This document shows positions 9,178 to 18,116 of a stretch of 64,000 bases of DNA, in pieces. Location: assembly GCA_017532885.1 (NCBI GenBank), contig JAFXIS010000075.1:67448-131447 (forward strand), in the 5' to 3' direction. A model generated the notes under the pieces. It ran no database searches and was not told the DNA's origin. It worked only from the letters and a program-made list of their open reading frames with translations. Source of the DNA: Alistipes sp. GTDB lineage: Bacteria > Bacteroidota > Bacteroidia > Bacteroidales > Rikenellaceae. The translations under genes and the position numbers were made by a program. Position 1 is the stretch's first letter. Every line of letters begins with the position of its first letter.

Positions 9178-9280
9178 AACAGTAGCTTATTTATAGATTT
9201 TATACTTTTCCACTTTACAAATATAGGTATTTTCTCACTTTTTGCCTACATTTGCTGAAAATATATCAACAAAAAATATT
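9178..9280. promoter_or_regulatory. Divergent promoter region between glutaminase-like and DPP11-like genes
   Basis: The minus strand carries TATATTTG at 9218-9225 for the glutaminase-like gene. The plus strand carries TACATTTG at 9247-9254, 27 bases before the peptidase start. Both fit the Bacteroidota -7 box; -33 boxes are weak. Confidence 0.55.
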
Positions 9281-11317
9281 ATGAAGAAATTTGCACTCAC
9301 TCTATTACTCTGCTTCAGCATTTTAGGAGTATCAGCCGACGAAGGTATGTGGCTACCCAGCTTGATTGGCTCACGCATTAAGGATATGCGCCAAAAGGGC
9401 TTCAAACTCTCGGCAGAAGATATCTACTCTATCAACAAAGCATCTATGAAGGATGCCGTTGTATTGTTCGGTAGCGGTTGCACCGGAGAGTATGTGTCGG
9501 AGGAGGGTCTGCTCCTTACTAATCACCATTGCGGCTATGGAGCGATACAGATGCTCTCAAGCGTAGAGCATGACTACCTGACAAATGGTTTCTGGGCAAT
9601 GTCACGCGACGAGGAACTTCCATGCCCCGGGCTTTCAGTGCGTCGATTGGTAAGAATGGAGGATGTGACCGAGCGCATCGCAGCAGGCGTTGATGCCAAG
9701 GATATCATCACCGAGGCTGCCGCAGGAGGTTACTCTGCATCGGTGCAGCCGATGTATTACGGCAATCAATATTTCTTGTTCGTATACGAGATATTCCGCG
9801 ATGTGCGCCTTGTGGGTACTCCCCCATCCTCTATCGGTAAGTTTGGTGGCGACACCGACAACTGGATTTGGCCTCGCCATACGGGCGACTTCTCGATTTT
9901 CCGCGTTTATGCCGACCAGAACAACAAACCTGCCGACTACTCGAAGGATAACAAGCCATATCGTCCGGCTCGTCACTTTGCCGTATCGACCAAGGGAGTT
10001 AAAGAGGGCGACTTTACGATGATTTATGGCTATCCTGCAAATACTCAGGAGTATGTAACATCCGACGCTGTCAAGTATGTTGCCGAGATTTCTGACCCTA
10101 TGAAAATTGCATTGCGCACCGAGCGCCTCGACATTATCACAGCTGCGCAGGAGCGTGATGCCGCAATACGCATTAAGTATGCCGCAAAGCATGCCGGTAT
10201 AGCCAACGCATGGAAGAAATGGCAGGGAGAAGTTTTGGGTATCAAGCGTTTAGGCTCTATTGATAAGAAACTCGCCTACGAAAAGACATTCGCCGAGTGG
10301 GCCGCCGACAAAGCGGAGTATGCACATCTTTTAGATTCTCTCAAAGCAGCTTATGACCGCCACGACGATTGGTACTACATGGGCGAATTGTTCAACGAAA
10401 CAGGTCGTACGATTGAACTTGCGAAGGTTGCGGTACTCAACACTCAAACTCCTCAGCCTATTGAGCGTATCGAGAGTTTTTACAAGGATTATGATGCCGA
10501 GGTGGACCGCGCCTTGACAAAATGCGTATTGAACGGATTTATGCGCTATTGCCCCGAGGAGCGTGTTCCTGAGGCTTTGCGCACCGAGATAGCGAAATAT
10601 GGCGGTACGATAGAGGCTTATGTAGATTACATTTATGATAACTCTCCTTCCGTTTCACTTGAGAAGATGAAGAGTGCTACTGTAGAGCAACTTCAGGCAG
10701 ATGCTGTTTTGAAGTTAGGTAAGATATTTGCCTTCGGCAAGGATACAGACTATCCCCGAGGTATTCCGCGCAATTTGAGTAATATTCCCGACATCGAGAA
10801 GTGGTATCGTCCATATATGCGCGCACTTCGCGAGTGGGATAAGGAGCGAGCATTCTACCCCGACGCAAACTTCACATTGCGAGTGGCCTACGGCTCGATT
10901 GCAGGCTATGAGTATGCCGACGGTGAGTACCACAACCCCGTATCGACACTCGATGGCATTATCGAGAAGGATAACCCCGCAATCTACGACTACAATATTC
11001 CTCAGACACTGCGCGACATCTACGCTCGCAAAGATTATGGTCGCTGGGGCGAGAAGATTGGTAGTCGTTACACTGTTCCCGTAGCATTTATCGCAACGAA
11101 CCACACTTCGGGCGGAAATTCGGGTTCTCCGGTTATCAACGGCAAGGGGGAGTTGGTTGGTATTAATTTTGACCGTACATGGCTATCGACGATGAGCGAT
11201 ATAGAGTTCGACCCCACGATTTGCCGAAATATCTCGGTAGATATTCGTTATGTACTCTTTACAATTGACAGAATCGGCGGAGCATCTTATCTATTCGATG
11301 AGATGAACCTGAGATAA
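9281..11317 (+). CDS. S46 dipeptidyl-peptidase, DPP11 type (Asp/Glu-specific)
   Basis: S46 peptidases are periplasmic serine exopeptidases that release N-terminal dipeptides. The 678-residue protein has a signal peptide (MKKFALTLLLCFSILGVSAD). The triad is visible: His83 in LLTNHHCGYG, Asp203 in PRHTGDF and Ser614 in GGNSGSPV. The S1 pocket residue decides specificity: in Porphyromonas DPP11 an Arg 18 residues after the catalytic Ser selects Asp or Glu, while DPP7 has Gly there. Here Arg632 (NFDRTW) sits exactly at Ser+18, so acidic specificity is predicted. The start at 9281 gives the signal peptide; 13 upstream codons are open but unconvincing. An AspT-like transporter gene follows after 11 bases. 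Confidence 0.93.
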   Translation: MKKFALTLLLCFSILGVSADEGMWLPSLIGSRIKDMRQKGFKLSAEDIYSINKASMKDAVVLFGSGCTGEYVSEEGLLLTNHHCGYGAIQMLSSVEHDYLTNGFWAMSRDEELPCPGLSVRRLVRMEDVTERIAAGVDAKDIITEAAAGGYSASVQPMYYGNQYFLFVYEIFRDVRLVGTPPSSIGKFGGDTDNWIWPRHTGDFSIFRVYADQNNKPADYSKDNKPYRPARHFAVSTKGVKEGDFTMIYGYPANTQEYVTSDAVKYVAEISDPMKIALRTERLDIITAAQERDAAIRIKYAAKHAGIANAWKKWQGEVLGIKRLGSIDKKLAYEKTFAEWAADKAEYAHLLDSLKAAYDRHDDWYYMGELFNETGRTIELAKVAVLNTQTPQPIERIESFYKDYDAEVDRALTKCVLNGFMRYCPEERVPEALRTEIAKYGGTIEAYVDYIYDNSPSVSLEKMKSATVEQLQADAVLKLGKIFAFGKDTDYPRGIPRNLSNIPDIEKWYRPYMRALREWDKERAFYPDANFTLRVAYGSIAGYEYADGEYHNPVSTLDGIIEKDNPAIYDYNIPQTLRDIYARKDYGRWGEKIGSRYTVPVAFIATNHTSGGNSGSPVINGKGELVGINFDRTWLSTMSDIEFDPTICRNISVDIRYVLFTIDRIGGASYLFDEMNLR

Positions 11318-11328
11318 TCATTTCCGCA

Positions 11329-12984
11329 ATGCTCGATTTATTGTTTAACACACACTCTGCACTGCAAGCCGTAATCGTAATCTCGATTATATGTGCCATA
11401 GGCCTTATGTTTGGTAAGGTCAAGATATCGGGCATATCGCTTGGTGTAACCTTCATATTCTTTGCAGGTATCATCGCGGGGCACTTCGGCTTAACAATCG
11501 ATGCCCAGATGTTACAGTTTGCCGAGAGTTTCGGATTGGCACTTTTCGTCTACTCACTCGGCGTGCAGGTAGGCCCCGGCTTTGTCAGCACATTCCGTTC
11601 GGGAGGCATTAAATTGAATGCGTGTGCCATGGCGGTAATTATCCTCGGCACAGCCATGGCGTTGCTCTTTAGCTTTGGTCTAAATATTCCCCTGCCCGAG
11701 ATGGTCGGAGTTTTATGTGGCGCCACGACTAATACGCCGGCGCTTGGAGCTTCACAACAAACGCTTACGCAAATGGGCTTACCAACATCTGCTCCGGCAT
11801 TGAGTTGTGCGATAACCTACCCTTTAGGTGTTGTAGGTGTAATTTTAGCAATCCTGTTAATCAATAAATTGTGGGTGCGTCCCTCCGACATTGCTTCGCC
11901 CAACGCCAAACATGTAAACAACACCTTCATTGCGACACTGCATGTGCAGAATCCCGGAGTTTTCGGTCGCGATATGCACACTCTCGCCGAGTGGGTACAT
12001 GTTCCATTTGTCATTTCTCGCCTATGGCGTGACGGCAAGGTTATATTACCTTCGAACGACACACAACTTTTGGAGGGCGACAGAGTGCTGGTTGTAACAT
12101 CGCGCAAGGATATCGCCACATTGGAGGCGATGATTGGCAAGCGCGAGAGCATTGATTGGAACAAAGATAATGTCGATTGGAATTCGATTGACAGCCAACT
12201 CGTTTCACGCCAAATCATCATCACAAAGCCCGGAATAAATGGCAAAACACTCGGCTCATTACGCCTGCGCAATAGCTATGGCATTAACATCAGCCGCATA
12301 TATCGCAGTGGCGTTACACTTCTCGCAACTCCCGACCTGGTACTCCAGATGGGAGATTGCGTAGTCGTTGTGGGTGGCGAGCGTGCTATTATGAAGGTCG
12401 AGAAGGTGCTTGGAAATGCCGAACAAGAGCTTAACGAGCCCAACCTGACATCCATTTTTATCGGTTTGGCAGTTGGACTTATCTTGGGTGCCATACCTTT
12501 GGCATTGCCGGGAATTTCGGCTCCTGTGAAGTTGGGATTGGCGGGAGGACCTATCATCATTGGTATTCTGATGGGTATATATGGTCCACGCATGCACCTG
12601 ATTACTTATACTACGCGCAGTGCCAACCTTATGCTTCGAGCATTCGGTCTGTCGCTATACCTCGCCTGCTTGGGTCTAAGCGCCGGAGGTGACTTCTTCG
12701 AAACGGCAGTCAGCGCACGAGGTGCGATTTGGATTGGCCTGGGATTTTTAATTACCTTCGTACCTATCTTAATCGTAGGCGTATTGGCTATGCGCTGGTG
12801 GAGGGTAGATTTTGGCTCGGCATGCGGTATGTTGTGCGGCGCAATGGCAAATCCTATGGCTCTGAACTATGCCAACGATACTATTCCCGGAGAGCATGCC
12901 TCGGTGGCTTATGCTACGGTATATCCGTTGTCGATGTTCGTCAGGGTGTTGTTAGCGCAAATCGTTCTCATGTTTTTTATATAG
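11329..12984 (+). CDS. AspT/YidE/YbjL-type transporter (AAE family)
   Basis: This 551-residue membrane protein has the duplicated architecture of the aspartate:alanine exchanger family: about five membrane segments, two central RCK_C/TrkA-C domains (roughly residues 200-285 and 290-370), then a second membrane half. Repeats of the family signature appear as GVLCGATTNTPALGAS in the first half and GMLCGAMANPMALNYA in the second. Known AspT exchanges aspartate for alanine; YidE and YbjL substrates are poorly defined. It lies 11 bases behind the acidic dipeptidyl-peptidase gene, so uptake or exchange of Asp/Glu products is a reasonable guess but not shown. Confidence 0.88.
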   Translation: MLDLLFNTHSALQAVIVISIICAIGLMFGKVKISGISLGVTFIFFAGIIAGHFGLTIDAQMLQFAESFGLALFVYSLGVQVGPGFVSTFRSGGIKLNACAMAVIILGTAMALLFSFGLNIPLPEMVGVLCGATTNTPALGASQQTLTQMGLPTSAPALSCAITYPLGVVGVILAILLINKLWVRPSDIASPNAKHVNNTFIATLHVQNPGVFGRDMHTLAEWVHVPFVISRLWRDGKVILPSNDTQLLEGDRVLVVTSRKDIATLEAMIGKRESIDWNKDNVDWNSIDSQLVSRQIIITKPGINGKTLGSLRLRNSYGINISRIYRSGVTLLATPDLVLQMGDCVVVVGGERAIMKVEKVLGNAEQELNEPNLTSIFIGLAVGLILGAIPLALPGISAPVKLGLAGGPIIIGILMGIYGPRMHLITYTTRSANLMLRAFGLSLYLACLGLSAGGDFFETAVSARGAIWIGLGFLITFVPILIVGVLAMRWWRVDFGSACGMLCGAMANPMALNYANDTIPGEHASVAYATVYPLSMFVRVLLAQIVLMFFI

Positions 12985-13064
12985 CCATTTGCATTGAAAA
13001 GCCATACTTCAAGCTAATATAAGGTGGCGAAAATTACTTTTATGATAGATTTATGCTGAAAAAT

Positions 13065-13095
13065 TTTGTTGTTTGTTAAAATCTATCTATATTTG
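13065..13095 (+). promoter_or_regulatory. Promoter for tRNA-Leu
   Basis: TTTG at 13065-13068, 19 bases, then TATATTTG at 13088-13095: a full match to the Bacteroidota housekeeping promoter. The tRNA starts 48 bases downstream. Confidence 0.85.
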
Positions 13096-13143
13096 CACAC
13101 CTTTTCGGGGATATGGGTTACATTCCCACCCCAAGCTGGAGAG

Positions 13144-13230
13144 GCCCAGGTGGTGAAATTGGTAGACACGCTACTTTGAGGGGGTAGTGAGCATTAGCTC
13201 GTGCAAGTTCGAGTCTTGTCCTGGGCACCA
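13144..13230 (+). tRNA. tRNA-Leu(GAG)
   Basis: An 87-base class II tRNA with CCA encoded. The acceptor stem GCCCAGG pairs with CCTGGGC. The anticodon stem CTACT/GGTAG encloses the loop TTGAGGG, giving anticodon GAG. A long variable arm and a T-arm (GCAAG-TTCGAGT-CTTGT) are present. It has its own promoter and a terminator directly after. Confidence 0.96.
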
Positions 13231-13233
13231 CGA

Positions 13234-13266
13234 AAAAAACGCAACTGAAATTCAGTTGCGTTTTTT
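13234..13266. terminator. Bidirectional intrinsic terminator
   Basis: Arms 13234-13248 and 13252-13266 pair perfectly around a tight loop and end in A6/T6. It terminates tRNA-Leu on the plus strand and the long minus-strand gene run. Confidence 0.9.
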
Positions 13267-13285
13267 GTTTTATATATGCTATGCT

Positions 13286-13735
13286 CTACGCCAAAATCTT
13301 GAAGATGCACTTCTTAACCTTACCCTTGCCCAACATCGGAGCATGACCATCTTCAGGGTAAAGCACCGAGAACTGCCCCTCACGAACGGTGTAAAAGCAT
13401 TGCGGCGTATCGACAAAGAGTTGAATATCCTTTGCCTCATCGAACTCCGTTTCGGGCTTCAGGCAATCCTTCTTCTCGCTCCAGCCAAAGACCTCCTCAT
13501 CGCCGCGCAATACGAGTTGGATATCGATATACTTGCGGTGCAACTCCAAACGAGCCTGCTCCAACGGACGCAACTCCAACTCCTGAACCATAACAAAAAT
13601 ATTATCGCCATCCACATCGTGACGACCCAACTCCATCGCAGCCAAATCATGCGTGTCGATATAGTCAAAAACCTGCTTAAAGCGAGGGTGCAACGACACA
13701 TACTGCTCCTTATTCTTCAACGAATCAAGTATCAT
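13286..13735 (-). CDS. YhcH/YjgK/YiaL family protein (DUF386)
   Basis: This 149-residue cupin-like protein belongs to the YhcH family (TIGR00022), usually linked with sialic acid or other sugar metabolism. Metal-binding positions are seen in LELHRKYIDIQ (about residue 83) and PEDGHAP (about residue 130). It is cytoplasmic, and catalysis is not firmly established for the family. It is the last gene of the minus-strand run, 20 bases after the EEP-family gene. No sialic acid genes are nearby, so its position gives no functional clue. Confidence 0.88.
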   Translation of the reverse strand: MILDSLKNKEQYVSLHPRFKQVFDYIDTHDLAAMELGRHDVDGDNIFVMVQELELRPLEQARLELHRKYIDIQLVLRGDEEVFGWSEKKDCLKPETEFDEAKDIQLFVDTPQCFYTVREGQFSVLYPEDGHAPMLGKGKVKKCIFKILA

Positions 13736-13755
13736 AATCTCTAAGAATTAGTAGT

Positions 13756-14970
13756 TTATCTATTCATCTCCAAATGTACCAACACGGGATAGTGGTCCGA
13801 ATAATCGACCTTATAAGGTCCTCGGTCATCCTCACCAGATTCCACTTTTAAGTTGTAGCCATATTTCCTTACGCGAATGGTGTCATTGCGACGCACATGG
13901 TCAGCCCACACCCACGAATCGAGAACATCATAACCCAACGGCAGGAAATTATCATCATACAGCACATAATCTATGCGCAACAGGTCGAAGAATCCCCGAT
14001 ATGTAGAGGAGTAACCTCGGCCTACGCTTCGGAAGGCATCATTCAGCCCGTCGCTCATATGACGATAGGTATATGAAATGGGGATATCGTTAAAATCACC
14101 ACACACGACAACCGGATATGGCGATGCGGCGATTATCTGCGCAATGGTATCCACCTGCACCGAGCGTTGCTTATTATTCTCGCTCAAGCGCCCCACAATG
14201 CTACGCAACTTAGCGATATCGCCATCCTCTGCCAAATATTGATGATTCTTGATATATCGCTCCTCGTCGCGGCGTATGGCGGTCGTATGCAGGTGAGTGT
14301 TAAACACGCGGATTGTATCCTTACGAATAACCACATCCGCCCATGCAAAGTTACGCATCGTATCAATACGCGCAGCACGCACTATGGGATGACGGCTATA
14401 AATCATCGGGCTAAGATTTACTCGTGAGAGCGATTTGGGCAGAGGTCTATACTTCAAAGGTTGAAGCACAGAATCCACCAAACCCGAGAAACCCATCTCC
14501 TGAAAACATACAATGTCGGGATTTATGGCCCTAATCATAGCACCTACCGAGTCCACGCAACGCTCGCCATTATCGTTAATAAAGCTACGCGTATTATAGG
14601 TTAAAACACGAATTGCATTGCGAGGATATTGTTTGTCGTAATATCGTTTTACCTCGGGTCGGAAAAAGAGCGTAAGGCTAAACATTCCGATTATCGACAA
14701 AATCGCCATCGGGACAGCCATCCAACGCCACCTGAGCAGCCAATATAGCGTCAAGACGAACAGCAACGCATAGATAAACGGAGCGACAAGGCCCAAAGTT
14801 GATAATATGCCGGCAGAGTTAGGATTGATACTCGGCACAAACAGAAGCACGAGAAACAGCAGTGCCACAGGAATGGTCACAACCATAGCTATCGCATCTA
14901 CCAAAGTGGCAAATGGCGATTTATGCTTCTTCTTGCGTGAGCCGTATAGATTATTATATAGTTCCGACAT
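13756..14970 (-). CDS. Membrane-anchored endonuclease/exonuclease/phosphatase family protein
   Basis: The 404-residue protein has about three N-terminal membrane segments (residues 25-100). A metal-dependent EEP-fold domain follows: VLTYNTRSF (first metal Asn), DIVCFQEMG (metal Glu), VVCGDFNDIP (Asp/Asn active-site pair) and YSDHYPVLV (catalytic Asp-His). All key residues are present, so it should be an active phosphodiesterase or phosphatase facing the periplasm or cytoplasm, depending on topology. Substrate unknown. It lies 12 bases after the rhomboid gene; this pair with mutL recurs in Bacteroidales as far as I recall. Confidence 0.87.
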   Translation of the reverse strand: MSELYNNLYGSRKKKHKSPFATLVDAIAMVVTIPVALLFLVLLFVPSINPNSAGILSTLGLVAPFIYALLFVLTLYWLLRWRWMAVPMAILSIIGMFSLTLFFRPEVKRYYDKQYPRNAIRVLTYNTRSFINDNGERCVDSVGAMIRAINPDIVCFQEMGFSGLVDSVLQPLKYRPLPKSLSRVNLSPMIYSRHPIVRAARIDTMRNFAWADVVIRKDTIRVFNTHLHTTAIRRDEERYIKNHQYLAEDGDIAKLRSIVGRLSENNKQRSVQVDTIAQIIAASPYPVVVCGDFNDIPISYTYRHMSDGLNDAFRSVGRGYSSTYRGFFDLLRIDYVLYDDNFLPLGYDVLDSWVWADHVRRNDTIRVRKYGYNLKVESGEDDRGPYKVDYSDHYPVLVHLEMNR

Positions 14971-14982
14971 ATTAAATCAAAC

Positions 14983-15633
14983 TTAAAAATATATCTTACC
15001 CTTACGACGCCACCACCAAAGCAGCAAAAAGCCCCAAATCATACCACCCAAGTGGGCAAAATGGGCAACTCCGGATTGCGCACCCGAGATTCCCAACAAC
15101 AGTTCAAGAACACCATACAGGACTACAAACCACTTAGCCTTGAGCGTTATGGGCGGAAATATCAATGCTACAATCTGATTAGGATAGAGGACTCCAAATG
15201 CCAGCAACAGGCCAAACACCGCACCCGAAGCACCTACCGTAGGGATACCTAAAAGGCGCATCGCAGAGACAGAGCCTGCCGCCAAAGCGTGGTGATACTC
15301 GGCATATCCTACACCGAGTTGTAACAGCGCAGCACCTATACCGCAAATCAGATAATAGGTCAAAAAACGCGACGAACCCAATCTATACTCCAATGTGCGA
15401 CCAAACATCCACAAGGCGAACATATTGAAGAACAGATGGCTTACACCGCCATGCAGGAACATATAGGTAAAGACCTGATATGAACGGAAAAATGGGCTTT
15501 CGGCATTAAAAAGCGCGAAATACTCGATTATCAAATCACCAAACGGCAACAACTCCGTAGCCAACAACGCAACGCAATTTGCGATAATAAGGTTCTTGAC
15601 TACCGGGGGTGTCATCTGACCAAAACTACTCAT
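14983..15633 (-). CDS. Rhomboid-family intramembrane serine protease
   Basis: Rhomboids cut transmembrane substrates within the membrane using a Ser-His dyad. The 216-residue, six-helix protein has Ser136 in VGASGAVFG (GxSG motif) and His194 in HFAHLGGMIWG, plus the loop and helix-2 signature FLHGGVSHLFFNM around residue 60. Both catalytic residues are present. I start it at the ATG at 15633, six bases past the mutL stop; a TTG two codons upstream is also in frame. Substrates cannot be inferred from context. Confidence 0.93.
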   Translation of the reverse strand: MSSFGQMTPPVVKNLIIANCVALLATELLPFGDLIIEYFALFNAESPFFRSYQVFTYMFLHGGVSHLFFNMFALWMFGRTLEYRLGSSRFLTYYLICGIGAALLQLGVGYAEYHHALAAGSVSAMRLLGIPTVGASGAVFGLLLAFGVLYPNQIVALIFPPITLKAKWFVVLYGVLELLLGISGAQSGVAHFAHLGGMIWGFLLLWWWRRKGKIYF

Positions 15634-15639
15634 CTTCAA

Positions 15640-17625
15640 TTAATTTAACTTTTCTCTCAACTCCTCGGCCGTAAGTTCCGCCATAATAGCCTTACCCGAA
15701 GGAGAAAAACTATAATTCTCACACTCACACAACTGACCAAGCAGTGCCACAGCCTCGTCGGTCGAGATATTGCGTCCCACACTACGGCTGGCACTTTGCG
15801 CCATGACGCGAGCCATATTCTCACGCATATGCTCAACGACATCACCGCTCTGCTCCACCTCGCGCAGTAACTCATAGAGCAAGCTGTCGGCATCATCCCC
15901 CACCACATTGGCAGGAACACCACACATCATCACCTTACCCCCGCGCTCCATTTGCAAATCGAAGCCTAAAGCGGTAAACTCCTCCAAATGCTCTTGCAGC
16001 AATGTATAATCATCTATCGAGAGTTCCAAACTCTCAGGGAAGAGCAACTGCTGTGAAGCATAGCAACCACGCCCCAACGCCGTAATATATGAATCATACA
16101 GAATGCGTTCCTTTGCGCGGCGCAGGTCCACAAGCATTAAGCGGCCATTGCTTGTAGCAATAGCAAGACCATTCCCCGGCGCAAACACATCACTAAACGA
16201 GAGCGCAGGCTCTTCAACGAGCATTTGTTCTCCGCCTATCGCTGAGGGAATAAACTCCAATGCGCTCTCCTCTTCTCCGGCAATAGCACTTGAGGCAAAC
16301 TCCTCATACTGCGGTTCACATCCGGGCATCTGCTCCAGTGCAAAATCATTCATTGCACCAAGTTGCCCCCACGATACATCTTTAAGGCTCGACGAAGCTC
16401 CCGAATTTCGGGTCGAAGGTCGAGGCTTCATCGCCGAATCATCCACATATGGGACATCATATGCAGACATATCCACCGTCATATTGGGGTCTGCCTCGGT
16501 GGCATAGCCCTCATCGAATGGATTATAAGCACTACCCGACGATGAACGCGGCTCCTCATAGACTACAGCACCCTGATTCAGCACAGGAATATCGACCGAC
16601 ATGCGATTATCGAAATCCATCATTGCAACACTTCCGCTCTTGGCAAGTGTACTGCGAATTGCCGAAGTTATAATCTGATAGAGGTCCTCGGCATCAGCAA
16701 ATCTCACTTCGGTCTTATGAGGTGACACATTCACATCCACGCGGTCGGGTTCAACCGTCAGATAAAGGAAATATGAAGGTGAGCAATTCTCGGGAATCAG
16801 CTTTTCGTAAGCCTTCATTATCGAGCGATAAATCTGTGGCGAACGGAAATAGCGACCATTCACAAAGAGGTATTGCTCGTTATTCTTCTGCTTGGCAGCC
16901 GCAGGGCGTCCCACATAGCCGGAAATCTTAACCAACGAGGTATCCACCGACACATCCAGCAGGTTGGTCTTTATATGACGACCTACGACATCTATAATAC
17001 GCTCCGAGAGTGATGCTGCGGGCAATGTCATAATTGCCATATCATTCGACATGAGTTCACACCTCACCTCGGGATTACACAACGCCACCTGACGAAAGAC
17101 CTTCTTAATTTCGGTCACCATCTTCGCCTTGTCGGATGCGAACTTTCGGCGCGCCGGAGCGGTATAAAACAGGTTGCGCACCATAAACTGCGAACCTACG
17201 GGGCACATTGTTGGAGTCTGCGAGATAAACTCGCCTCCATTCACGATTGTAATGGTACCTACCTCGTCACCCTCCTTGCGAGTGCGCAACTCCACCTGCG
17301 CCACAGCGGCAATCGAAGCCAATGCCTCGCCGCGGAATCCGAAGGTCTGCAGACGATATACATCGTCAAAATCGCGTATTTTGCTTGTAGCATGCCTATC
17401 AAATGCCATGCGGGCATCTATGGGCGACATTCCGCAACCGTTATCAATAACCTGTATCAACTCCAAACCAGCATTACGGAAATTCACCGTCACCGATGTA
17501 GCTCCGGCATCGATGGCATTCTCCATCATCTCCTTAATGGCAGACGACGGATTATCCACAACCTCTCCGGCGGCAATCTGATTGGCAACAATCTCCGGCA
17601 ACAGGTGTATTCTATTCTCATCCAT
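15640..17625 (-). CDS. mutL: DNA mismatch repair protein MutL
   Basis: MutL couples MutS mismatch recognition to strand removal. The 661-residue protein has the GHKL ATPase motifs IAAGEVVDNPSSAIKEM, NAIDAGAT, IDNGCGM and FGFRGEALASI, then the transducer domain to about residue 330. A linker follows, then a C-terminal dimerisation domain with QQLLFPE. At the place of the MutL endonuclease motif DQHA(x)2E, this protein reads VDLRRAKERI, so the motif is not intact. The CPHGRP motif is also absent (SFSPSGKA instead). It sits in the minus-strand run between a small membrane protein and rhomboid. Confidence 0.96.
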   Translation of the reverse strand: MDENRIHLLPEIVANQIAAGEVVDNPSSAIKEMMENAIDAGATSVTVNFRNAGLELIQVIDNGCGMSPIDARMAFDRHATSKIRDFDDVYRLQTFGFRGEALASIAAVAQVELRTRKEGDEVGTITIVNGGEFISQTPTMCPVGSQFMVRNLFYTAPARRKFASDKAKMVTEIKKVFRQVALCNPEVRCELMSNDMAIMTLPAASLSERIIDVVGRHIKTNLLDVSVDTSLVKISGYVGRPAAAKQKNNEQYLFVNGRYFRSPQIYRSIMKAYEKLIPENCSPSYFLYLTVEPDRVDVNVSPHKTEVRFADAEDLYQIITSAIRSTLAKSGSVAMMDFDNRMSVDIPVLNQGAVVYEEPRSSSGSAYNPFDEGYATEADPNMTVDMSAYDVPYVDDSAMKPRPSTRNSGASSSLKDVSWGQLGAMNDFALEQMPGCEPQYEEFASSAIAGEEESALEFIPSAIGGEQMLVEEPALSFSDVFAPGNGLAIATSNGRLMLVDLRRAKERILYDSYITALGRGCYASQQLLFPESLELSIDDYTLLQEHLEEFTALGFDLQMERGGKVMMCGVPANVVGDDADSLLYELLREVEQSGDVVEHMRENMARVMAQSASRSVGRNISTDEAVALLGQLCECENYSFSPSGKAIMAELTAEELREKLN

Positions 17626-17658
17626 AATATGTTGGGTTATAGGTTATAGGCTATAATA

Positions 17659-18090
17659 TTATTCAATTATCTCCAACTCCTCACCCTCGACATAGTCGTT
17701 AGGCACGATAATGAGCGGAGCATATGGGTCAAACTCCTCGCGCAAATTCTCCTGAGGCATAGGTGTAGTGCCGGCCATATCGACTATCGCGCCGATGCGC
17801 GGCACCAATACATACACAAACAAAAAGACCAGTAACATCACTATCGCCAATGTCACCAGACGCAAAGTTCCGCCGCCAAAACCGCTACTCTTGCGCTGTG
17901 CGCGACTATGCGCGCGCGCCTCGCGTTGCGTACGGATATACTTTCCGGGGGTATATTCGCCCGTATCGTCTGAGCGCTCGCCGCGTAATTCGGCACGACG
18001 CTGCTCGCGCGCCTCCTTTTCGGGGTCGTAATAGCGCGGTGTGTATGAAAACTCATTCGCGTGTCGCTTGTAAGGAGAAAAGAATCCCAT
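17659..18090 (-). CDS. Conserved small membrane protein of unknown function
   Basis: I do not recognise a named family. The 143-residue protein has a basic N-terminal half rich in Arg, Glu and Tyr (EKEAREQRRAELRGER). A Ser/Gly linker is followed by one membrane helix at about residues 78-100 (TLRLVTLAIVMLLVFLFVYV). An acidic tail ends EGEELEIIE. This predicts an inner-membrane protein with a cytoplasmic basic region and a short periplasmic tail. It is 33 bases upstream of mutL and 26 bases after dnaJ. Its basic N-terminus could bind nucleic acid or ribosome, but that is speculation. Confidence 0.75.
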   Translation of the reverse strand: MGFFSPYKRHANEFSYTPRYYDPEKEAREQRRAELRGERSDDTGEYTPGKYIRTQREARAHSRAQRKSSGFGGGTLRLVTLAIVMLLVFLFVYVLVPRIGAIVDMAGTTPMPQENLREEFDPYAPLIIVPNDYVEGEELEIIE

Positions 18091-18116
18091 ATTATTCTAT
18101 CGTTATAGGTTAATCG

